From Acidobacteriota bacterium (lineage in GTDB: Bacteria > Acidobacteriota > Terriglobia > Terriglobales > Acidobacteriaceae), in contig JAJYZC010000016.1 of the NCBI GenBank assembly GCA_021800255.1, forward strand, positions 1 through 51,572: a stretch of DNA of 51,572 nt, written 5' to 3'. Each line of letters opens with the position of its first letter. The stretch's first letter is position 1. A model generated the notes under the pieces. The model was not told where the DNA came from. It worked only from the letters and a program-made list of their open reading frames with translations, and did not search any database. The position numbers and the translations under genes are program-made. Shown here in pieces: positions 45,443 to 51,572 of this stretch.

Positions 45443-45470
45443 GGAGATCGTGGGATGGAGGGTGATCTCC
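45443..45470 (+). promoter_or_regulatory. Leader hairpin of the ferredoxin-kor operon
   Basis: GGAGATC (45443-45449) and GATCTCC (45464-45470) form a perfect 7-bp inverted repeat about 84 bp before the ferredoxin start. It could be a regulator site or leader hairpin. The gap 45174-45553 otherwise shows only the strong hairpin at 45222. Confidence 0.35.
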
Positions 45471-45553
45471 ATCACTGCGGACCCCCTCGAGCAAAGAGCA
45501 GAATAACGCGGGTTTTTGAAGGCAATGCAGACACGCGAGGGGAGGCAAACTTT

Positions 45554-45892
45554 GTGAGCTTAGGTTCAGCGCCGGCACATCGGCGCGCAGAAGATGCGAA
45601 GCAGATGTTTGAGGCCAAGAAACAGGATCGAGGCCGGTTGAGGATCGATGGCGACGAGTGCAAAGGCTGCGGGCTGTGCATTGAGGCCTGCCCGCCCAAG
45701 GTCATTGGCCTGAGCGAGCGGCTCAACCACTACGGTTATCACACCGCGGTCTACGCGGGCGCGGGCTGCACCGGCTGCGGAATCTGTTTCATGGTCTGCC
45801 CTGAGCCCGGCGCCATCACCGTCTATCGCATCTCGCCGCTGCGGCCCAGCCCTTGCTCCTCTGAAGCTTGTGCTGACTTACTCGCTCGCTGA
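45554..45892 (+). CDS. 2[4Fe-4S] ferredoxin of a 2-oxoacid oxidoreductase
   Basis: A 112-residue protein with two cluster motifs, [13 protein letters not shown] and [13 protein letters not shown], each with the C-x2-C-x2-C-x3-CP pattern. The GTG at 45554 is favoured by a GGGAGG site eight bases upstream; an ATG at 45605 would give a shorter form. It lies directly before korA and probably is the delta-type electron carrier or subunit of the complex. Confidence 0.85.
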   Translation: MSLGSAPAHRRAEDAKQMFEAKKQDRGRLRIDGDECKGCGLCIEACPPKVIGLSERLNHYGYHTAVYAGAGCTGCGICFMVCPEPGAITVYRISPLRPSPCSSEACADLLAR

Positions 45893-45922
45893 CTGCGGAT
45901 TTGTTGTTTTGAGGAGAACCGA

Positions 45923-47059
45923 ATGCGCAAACACCTCATGAAGGGCAACGAAGCCATCGTCAAAAGCGCCATCCTAGCCGGCTGCCGCGCCTTTTATGGC
46001 TATCCCATCACCCCCGCCAGCGAGATCGCCGAGGCCGCCGCCGAGTTCATGCCCAAAACCGGCGGCGTGTACGTGCAGGCTGAGAGCGAGGTCGCGGCCA
46101 TCAACATGCTCTATGGCGCGGCCGCAGCCGGCGTGCGCGCCATGACCGCCTCCAGCGGCCCCGGCATCAGCCTGATGCAGGAGGGCATCAGCTACATGGC
46201 CGGCGCCGAGTTGCCCTGCGTCATCGCCGACATCACCCGCAGCGGTCCGGGGCTGGGCAATATCGCCGCCGAGCAGGGCGATTATCATCAGGTGGTCAAA
46301 GGCGGCGGCCACGGCAATTACCGCACCCTAGTCCTGGCCCCGCACTCCGTGCAGGAGATGGCTGATCTGACCACTCGGGCCTTCCACCTGGCCGCGCGCT
46401 ACCGCAACCCCGTCGTGGTAATGGCCGATGGCTTCGTCGGCCAGATGATGGAGCCGGTCGAGTTCCAGGAGCAGGCTGTTGAGGCGCCGCCGCCGCCTTG
46501 GGCCGTCACCGGAACCGCCGCCACGCGCCCCAACCTCATCTCCTCGCTCCATCTCGATTGCGACGAGATGGAGAGGCACATCCGCGCCCTCGAGGAAAAA
46601 TACCGCCGTGCGCAGATCCATGAGGCCCGCGCCGAACTGTACCATGCCGACGGCGCCGGCATCGTCCTCGTCGGTTACGGCATCGTGGGCCGCATCCTCA
46701 AGGCCGTCACCGCCGAGGCCCGTGCCGCCGGCCTCAACGCCGGCCTCCTGCGTCCCATTACCCTTTATCCATTCCCGGCCGCGCACTTTCAGCGTCTCGC
46801 TGCCCACGCCCGCGTCTTCCTTGTTGTGGAGATGAGCAACGGCCAGTTGCTTGAGGACGTGCGCCTGGCCCTCAACGGTGAGCGCCCGGTGGAGTTCTTC
46901 AACCGCATGGGCGGCAATGTCCCCGGCCACGAGGAGGTGCTGCGCTTCGTTCACGAGCAGGCGCGGCGTCACTTGCCGGGATCTTCTGTGAGCGAACATG
47001 GCTCGCCGGGGCGTTTGCCGGCCCTGACGCCAGACGAGGAGCATCTAGTCGATGTCTAA
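45923..47059 (+). CDS. korA: 2-oxoacid:ferredoxin oxidoreductase, alpha subunit
   Basis: A 378-residue subunit with [34 protein letters not shown] and the C-terminal domain-II fold ([12 protein letters not shown]). By family knowledge alpha (PorA/KorA-type) and beta subunits bind the 2-oxo acid and thiamine diphosphate. It overlaps the next gene by eight bases. The neighbouring ilvE suggests branched-chain 2-oxoacids, but 2-oxoglutarate or pyruvate cannot be excluded. Confidence 0.92.
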   Translation: MRKHLMKGNEAIVKSAILAGCRAFYGYPITPASEIAEAAAEFMPKTGGVYVQAESEVAAINMLYGAAAAGVRAMTASSGPGISLMQEGISYMAGAELPCVIADITRSGPGLGNIAAEQGDYHQVVKGGGHGNYRTLVLAPHSVQEMADLTTRAFHLAARYRNPVVVMADGFVGQMMEPVEFQEQAVEAPPPPWAVTGTAATRPNLISSLHLDCDEMERHIRALEEKYRRAQIHEARAELYHADGAGIVLVGYGIVGRILKAVTAEARAAGLNAGLLRPITLYPFPAAHFQRLAAHARVFLVVEMSNGQLLEDVRLALNGERPVEFFNRMGGNVPGHEEVLRFVHEQARRHLPGSSVSEHGSPGRLPALTPDEEHLVDV

Positions 47060-48638
47060 CGAAGAGTTTTCCGAATGTACCGTTGCCTTCTCTAAGGCCA
47101 AATCCTTCTACGCTCGCTACGAGCGCAAGGACAGCCTCCAGCACCAGACTCACTACTGCCCCGGCTGCGGCCACGGCATTGTGCACAAGATGCTCGCCTC
47201 GGCCATCGATGACCTTGGCGTGCAGGACCGCACCATCCTCGTCGGCCCTGTCGGCTGCTCGGTCTTTACCTACTGCTACTTCGACGTGGGCAACGTGCAA
47301 GCCGCCCACGGCCGCGCGCCCGCCGTGGCCACTGCTATCCGGCGCAGCCGTCCCGAGGCCGTCGTCATCAGCTATCAGGGCGATGGCGATCTGGCCGCCA
47401 TCGGCTCGGCGGAGATTCTCCACGCCGCCAACCGCGGCGAGCGCATCACGGTGATCTTCGTCAACAACGCCATCTACAGCATGACCGGCGGCCAGGCCGC
47501 GCCCACCACGCTTCTCGGCCAGAAGACCACCACCACCCCCGAGGGCCGCTGCGCCGCCAGCGAGGGCTACCCGCTCCGCATCTGCGAGCTGCTCTCCACG
47601 CTGGAAGCGCCCGTCTACATCGAGCGCGTCGGCCTGGGCGACAACCGCCAGGTTGCCCAAGCTGCGCGCGCCATCCGCCGCGCGGTCGAAAATCAAGTGC
47701 GCGGTTTGGGCTTCTCGCTCATCGAGGTCCTCTCCCCCTGTCCAACGATCTGGAAGATGACCGCCGTGGAAGCCCAGCATTGGGTCCGCGATGTGATGGG
47801 AAAAACCTTCCCGCTCGGCGTCTTTTGCGACCGCACCAAGGACCGCGCGCCGCTCCCCCGGCCCGATCCGCCTCCTGCGCTCGATGAGATTCCACGCATC
47901 CTCGGAGTCGCTGACGAAGCTGCCACAGGTCCCCATGCGACTTCGAACGCTGGCGCGATCTCCGCTCAGGGCAGGCTTTCGGCTCCAGGCCGCGGCGGCC
48001 CGGAACTTAGGATGGCAGCCGGGACAGAGATCGATCTTCAGGTGCGCATCGCGGGCTTCGGAGGCCAGGGCGTTCTGCTTCTCGGCGAGGTCCTCGCTGA
48101 AGCCGGCCTCGGCGCTGGGCTTCAAGTTTCGTGGCTGCCTTCTTACGGCCCGGAGATGCGCTCGGGCACCTCCAACTGCCATGTGCGCCTGGCCAGCCAT
48201 GAGATCGATTCGCCCCTGGTCGCCTCGCCCAGCGTGTTGGTGGCCATGAACGAGCCCTCGCTGCGCAAATTCGACCAGAGTGTCCGTCCCGGCGGATGGA
48301 TCATCTACAACGGCGACGAGTTTCCAGCCGATTGCGCGCGCCCTGACGTACATGTCCTGGCGCTGCCTTTTACCCGCCTGGCCGACGAACTCGGTGACGC
48401 CCGCGCCTCGAACATGATTATGCTCGGCGCTGTCCTTGAGATCGCAGCCGCCCCGCCGCAAGCCAGTGTTGACGCCGCACTGCGCCGCCTCATCCAGCGT
48501 CCCAAGTGGATCGAACTTGACGAGCGCGCCTTGGCCCTGGGGCGCAAGCTCCTCCGGGAATCCTTCGCGGAGGGGCCCCCTGCGGCAGGTCTTCGCCGCT
48601 GGGATGGAGTGGAGGTGAGCAATGAATCCCGGACCTGA
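47052..48638 (+). CDS. korB: 2-oxoacid:ferredoxin oxidoreductase, fused beta-gamma subunits
   Basis: A 528-residue fusion. Residues about 1-270 are the TPP-binding beta part ([48 protein letters not shown]). After a Pro/Ala-rich linker (about 275-325), the gamma part follows with [36 protein letters not shown] and [13 protein letters not shown]. Separate beta and gamma genes are usual; this fusion fixes their ratio. It is followed by ilvE with a 17-base overlap. Confidence 0.93.
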   Translation: MSNEEFSECTVAFSKAKSFYARYERKDSLQHQTHYCPGCGHGIVHKMLASAIDDLGVQDRTILVGPVGCSVFTYCYFDVGNVQAAHGRAPAVATAIRRSRPEAVVISYQGDGDLAAIGSAEILHAANRGERITVIFVNNAIYSMTGGQAAPTTLLGQKTTTTPEGRCAASEGYPLRICELLSTLEAPVYIERVGLGDNRQVAQAARAIRRAVENQVRGLGFSLIEVLSPCPTIWKMTAVEAQHWVRDVMGKTFPLGVFCDRTKDRAPLPRPDPPPALDEIPRILGVADEAATGPHATSNAGAISAQGRLSAPGRGGPELRMAAGTEIDLQVRIAGFGGQGVLLLGEVLAEAGLGAGLQVSWLPSYGPEMRSGTSNCHVRLASHEIDSPLVASPSVLVAMNEPSLRKFDQSVRPGGWIIYNGDEFPADCARPDVHVLALPFTRLADELGDARASNMIMLGAVLEIAAAPPQASVDAALRRLIQRPKWIELDERALALGRKLLRESFAEGPPAAGLRRWDGVEVSNESRT

Positions 48639-49608
48639 TCCCAATTTGATCGTCTACTTTGGCGGGCAATTCGTGCCCCTTGCCGAGGCCCGCGTCGGAA
48701 TCCTCACTCATGCCCTCCATTACGGCACCGGCGTCTTCGAAGGCATTCGCGCCTACTGGGACGCTGCTGCGGAAGAGCTTTACATTCTGCGCCCCTTGGA
48801 GCATTTCGAGCGATGGCGGCGCAACTGCGGCATCCTCCACATCGATGTTCCCCTGCCGGCTGCGGAGTTGTGCGCCCTCACGGTCGAGCTCGCGCGCCGC
48901 AACGGCTTGCGCGCCGGCCTTTACGTCCGGCCTCTGGCCTACAAATGCGCCGAGCGCATCGGCGTCAGCCCCGACGATCGCGACGCCTTCGCCGTCGTCG
49001 CCCTCCCCTATGGCGAGTACCTGCACAGTGATCAGGGGCTGCACGCCGGCGTTAGCTCTTGGCGTCGCGTCGAGGACAACGCCATTCCCGCCCGCGCCAA
49101 AATCTGCGGGGCCTACGTCAACAGCGCGCTGGCCGGCGACGAGGTCCGCCGCAGCGGATTCGACGAGGCCATCTTCCTCAACGAAGACGGCCATGTGGCC
49201 GAGGGCGCTTCGTCCAACCTCTTCATGGTGCGCGACGGAACGCTCATCACCCCTCCGGTCACGGATAACGTGCTGGAAGGCATTACACGCTCTTCGGTCA
49301 TGGAGATTGCCCGCCGCGAGCTTGGCCTGGAAACCGTCCAGCGATCCATTGACCGCAGCGAGCTTTACATCTGCGACGAACTTTTCTTTACTGGCACGGC
49401 AGTCGGCTTGGCCCCGGTGGTGCGCGTCGATCATCGTCCCGTCGGCGGCGGCGTCATCGGAACTCTCACCCTCCGCCTGCGCCAGTTGTACCTCGACGCC
49501 GCGCACGGGCTTTTGCCTGCTTACCGGAAGTGGCTTCTTCCGGTCTACAAGGCGCACGGGGAATCGCCGCCGGATGCGGGTCGCCTGGCGGGAACAGGCA
49601 CCGGCTGA
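48622..49608 (+). CDS. ilvE: Branched-chain amino acid aminotransferase
   Basis: A 328-residue fold-type IV PLP enzyme. It has HALHYGTGVFEGIRAYW, YVRPLAYKCAERIGV, the PLP-lysine region (PARAKICGAYVNSALA), GFDEAIFLNEDGHVAEGASS and FFTGTAVGLAPV. It interconverts Leu/Ile/Val and their 2-oxo acids, which the kor complex could oxidise or make. It overlaps korB by 17 bases. The last 20 residues are not family-like, and the frame ends where a truncated phosphoesterase begins. Confidence 0.93.
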   Translation: MNPGPDPNLIVYFGGQFVPLAEARVGILTHALHYGTGVFEGIRAYWDAAAEELYILRPLEHFERWRRNCGILHIDVPLPAAELCALTVELARRNGLRAGLYVRPLAYKCAERIGVSPDDRDAFAVVALPYGEYLHSDQGLHAGVSSWRRVEDNAIPARAKICGAYVNSALAGDEVRRSGFDEAIFLNEDGHVAEGASSNLFMVRDGTLITPPVTDNVLEGITRSSVMEIARRELGLETVQRSIDRSELYICDELFFTGTAVGLAPVVRVDHRPVGGGVIGTLTLRLRQLYLDAAHGLLPAYRKWLLPVYKAHGESPPDAGRLAGTGTG

Positions 49609-49613
49609 GCAGC

Positions 49614-50159
49614 GCCGCCAATAGGCTCGCCGTCGGCCGCGCCGTCCAGGCCGTCTCCCACTCGCCCTTTTGGAACGACACCGCCTTCTTCATCCTCGAA
49701 GACGACGCCCAGAACGGCCCCGATCACGTCGATGCTCACCGCAGCATCGCTCTGGTCGTCAGCAAGTACTCGCCCCGCGGTCCTCACGGCGGTCCCTTCG
49801 TCGATAGCCGCTTCTACTCCACGGTCAGCGTCCTGCGCACCATCGAGATGCTCCTCGGCCTGCCGCCCATGAATGACAACGATGCTTTCTGCTCCGTGCT
49901 TTCCTCGCTCTTCACCGGCCCCGGCAATCAGCCGCCCTACAACGCCGACTACGCCAATGAACGGAACGGCCTCATCTACCAGGCCAATCCCAAAAATGCT
50001 TACGGCGCCCGCGCCAGCATGAAGATGGACTTCACCCACGAAGACCGCGCTCCCACTCAGAAGCTGAACATCATCTTGTGGAAAGACGCCATGGGCAACA
50101 AGCCTGTTCCTCCCATGCTCCTCGCGCCCGTCAAAAAATCCCCTGGGGACGGCGACTAG
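49614..50159 (+). pseudogene. Truncated phosphoesterase, C-terminal part only
   Basis: The open frame (from an ATG at 49530 within ilvE) becomes family-like at about 49614 with NRLAVGRAVQAVSHSPFW. It continues FFILEDDAQNGPDHVDAHRS, STVSVLRTIEMLLGLPPMND and later a Met/Pro-rich tail. These are the C-terminal metal-site and cap elements of large phosphoesterases (phospholipase C/acid phosphatase type) that usually exceed 500 residues. The N-terminal two thirds are absent, so it is read as a gene remnant. The stop TAG is part of the CTAG flanking the downstream MITE. Confidence 0.7.
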
Positions 50160-50160
50160 C

Positions 50161-50268
50161 AGCGTGTTTCATAAACCCCATGCGGATGGTTCTGCCTTGT
50201 ATGGGAGCTGGGAACAAGCCGGGGATCGGGAGCTTGGCCTGCCACAACGGTCATTTATGAAACACGCT
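50161..50268. mobile_element. 108-bp MITE with 15-bp terminal inverted repeats
   Basis: AGCGTGTTTCATAAA (50161-50175) and TTTATGAAACACGCT (50254-50268) are perfect terminal inverted repeats. CTAG stands on the left (50156-50159, one base before the repeat) and directly on the right (50269-50272), a plausible target duplication of the YTAR type known for IS5-family elements. The interior encodes nothing. It is a non-autonomous element that would need a transposase elsewhere. Confidence 0.75.
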
Positions 50269-50321
50269 CTAGGCGCCTCCCTCAGCACTCTATAGGAATT
50301 GGAGAACCGTCGTAACGCCGT

Positions 50322-50675
50322 TTACGAGCGGCGTTGGCTGCTGCGCAACGGGTCGCCTGTGCCCGATCCTTCCATCCGCGCCACCGCCTGTTTCGATTTC
50401 CGGTACACATTGGCGACTGCCAAGGTCCAGAACGGAACCATATCCACTGCCGGCACCACCTTGGCGACGAACGAGGGCATAAACTCCCACTGCCAGCCCA
50501 AAAGAGCCACCAGTATGGCCGCCACCGCCAGATCGATCAAGTCATCGGTGGGCGATACCGCTCCCTCCACAACGAACGGAAACACTAAGAGTTGCAGTAT
50601 ATCGGCAAGGATCGCCACCACCATGGCTGCGCGCAGCCGCGGCCCCGGTGAAATGGTGATGGCCTTCTCCGTCAC
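50322..50675 (-). CDS. Small membrane protein
   Basis: A 117-residue protein with hydrophobic segments at about 17-45 (MVVAILADILQLLVFPFVVE) and 46-66 (DLIDLAVAAILVALLGW), and a third at VPFWTLAV. A GTG at 50675 with GAGGG upstream is the likely start; the longer frame to 51056 has no support. I do not recognise the family. Bases 50676-50906 hold no other gene. Confidence 0.6.
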   Translation of the reverse strand: MTEKAITISPGPRLRAAMVVAILADILQLLVFPFVVEGAVSPTDDLIDLAVAAILVALLGWQWEFMPSFVAKVVPAVDMVPFWTLAVANVYRKSKQAVARMEGSGTGDPLRSSQRRS

Positions 50676-50906
50676 ACGCTCGCCCTCAATGCGCCCATTG
50701 TACGCCGCAAGAACCGCCGCCAACAGGTTTGACCATCCATCGCCTGGCGCAGATTCGGAAGCTGCTTGCCGACCTTGGTTCCTTCCGCCCGTTCCACAGG
50801 GACTTCCCCTTGACCCGCGGTGAAAGGTTGCGTTCACTGAGAAGTAGAAGGCAGTCTTGCTTCGTTGAGCGGCATCGCACTCTTCGCTCAAGGGGGGCCA
50901 GGATCG

Positions 50907-51311
50907 ATGGCGGCCGTGAGAGCGCAAACCCGAAACCCTGCTGTGGACGCCGCCCATCTTTCGCTGCGCCGGCGCGCGCTGGCATGGGCGCGGCGGGCGT
51001 GGCGTCCCGCCGGAACGCTGATCGCCATTGTCCTGGCGCTGCTCTTGACCTGGCACGTGATCTCCGGCAAGGATGGTGTGTCATTTTGGCAGCGCAAACG
51101 CGCCCAAGACCGTGAACTGCAGCGGGAGATCAAAGACTTGCAGCAGCAGAACGCGCAGATGCGGCAGCATATCCAGCAGCTCAAGACAGACCCCGATGCG
51201 ATTGAAAGCGAAGCGCGCAAAAAACTCCACTACGCCAAGCCCGGCGAGGTGATCTACATGCTGCCCACACAGCCGCAAGGCCATGCTCAGCCTGACGGCG
51301 CAGGCAGGTAA
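50907..51311 (+). CDS. FtsB/DivIC-like septum protein
   Basis: A 134-residue protein with a basic N-terminus, one transmembrane helix (about 37-49, LIAIVLALLLTWHV) and a coiled coil (DRELQREIKDLQQQNAQMRQ), then DPDAIESEARKKLHYAKPGEVIY. This is the FtsB/DivIC layout: cell-division coiled-coil proteins that act with FtsL and FtsQ. The ATG at 50907 is used, with AGGA upstream. No other division gene is next to it in the window. Confidence 0.85.
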   Translation: MAAVRAQTRNPAVDAAHLSLRRRALAWARRAWRPAGTLIAIVLALLLTWHVISGKDGVSFWQRKRAQDRELQREIKDLQQQNAQMRQHIQQLKTDPDAIESEARKKLHYAKPGEVIYMLPTQPQGHAQPDGAGR

Positions 51312-51427
51312 CTCGGCGATTGCTACTCCATTTCGGGCGCAGTCTGGTTTCAGCTCCTCAGAAGCGCGGCTCCAAGCTGCGCCCCTTGCGCAACGCGAAG
51401 GCGCCGGGAGAGACGCAGCCGGAGCGC

Positions 51428-51572
51428 CTACTCTTCGAGCGCCGGGTGGTAATGGCTCTCCCATCCCAGGTAGCGGGCGGCCTCGTGCACGGCCTTGGAA
51501 ACGTCGCTGAAGTTGGCCGCCACGTGGTGCTCGAAGCCCTCCCGGCAGATGTAGTGGAGCAGCTTCTGCAAC
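51428..51572 (-). CDS. Sugar isomerase (L-fucose/L-arabinose type), C-terminus (partial)
   Basis: The minus strand from the right edge reads LLHYICREGFEHHVAANFSD, then AVHEAARYLGWESHYHP and a TAG stop at 51430-51428. EGFEHHVA and YLGWE are typical C-terminal elements of L-fucose/L-arabinose isomerase family proteins. Only 47 codons are inside the window, so the exact sugar cannot be said. Confidence 0.7.
   Translation of the reverse strand, partial: LQKLLHYICREGFEHHVAANFSDVSKAVHEAARYLGWESHYHPALEE

Noticed and set aside
46899-48644. A 581-codon minus-strand frame across korB
   Set aside because: It is the complement of the KorBC coding strand, and no motif is visible in it.

Overview
The window looks like a chromosomal segment of a GC-rich bacterium, most likely an Acidobacteriota (Terriglobia-type) genome. 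That placement is an inference from gene content and order, not from a marker gene. The host parts are dnaE, tRNA-Pro, a reductive pyrimidine-degradation operon, murQ, a beta-propeller protein, a MetF/methyltransferase pair and kor/ilvE. They are visibly GC-rich with long antisense shadow frames. The stretch 320-26146 is mostly less GC-rich and carries mobile and defence genes.

Region 1 (1-320) holds the start of dnaE, leaving the left edge on the minus strand. Region 2 (320-26146) is a genomic island inserted in the 3' part of a tRNA-Pro(CGG) gene. A 49-bp direct repeat (320-368 and 26098-26146) marks its ends. From left to right the island carries: (a) 675-4592, a minus-strand bacterial ubiquitin-conjugation operon (tandem ubiquitin-like protein, E2-like protein, JAB-E1 fusion, DUF6527), preceded by a folded leader and an XRE-ImmA regulator/protease pair; (b) 4778-6683, a large serine recombinase with a small companion; (c) 6911-16620, a plus-strand mobile module with overlapping genes: XRE regulator, possible RNase H-fold nuclease, D12-class adenine methyltransferase, HTH-TPR protein, VirD4-like ATPase, replication-relaxation protein, zinc-ribbon membrane protein, excisionase-like protein, tyrosine integrase, small coiled-coil proteins, two membrane proteins and a VWA-like lipoprotein; (d) 16704-24834, a minus-strand type I restriction-modification system (hsdM, hsdS, hsdR) followed by a PHP-SMC ATPase of the TrlF type; (e) 24997-26098, a small membrane protein and a probably frameshifted gene.

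Region 3 (26100-51572) is host chromosome. The minus-strand operon preT-preA-hydA-mmsA-aminotransferase (33714 to 26407) would convert uracil/thymine through the dihydropyrimidine and beta-amino acid to the semialdehyde and acyl-CoA. The beta-ureidopropionase step is missing from the window. Next come murQ, a secreted beta-propeller protein with a LolC/E-like permease, an amidohydrolase, a corrinoid-type methyl-THF methyltransferase coupled to a MetF-MetV fusion, and a NupC-type nucleoside transporter that could feed the pyrimidine pathway. A lipoprotein follows, then a ferredoxin-korA-korBC(fused)-ilvE operon, probably for branched-chain 2-oxoacids. The right end has a truncated phosphoesterase ending in a 108-bp MITE, a small membrane protein, an FtsB/DivIC-like protein and the C-terminus of a sugar isomerase.

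The most interesting part is the ubiquitin-like operon. It has two ubiquitin folds in one chain, an E2 without a cysteine at the usual place, and a -1 slippery heptamer that would read the Ubl gene into the E2 gene and restore a Gly-Gly. It also has a strongly structured leader and a candidate shared operator with the XRE-ImmA pair.
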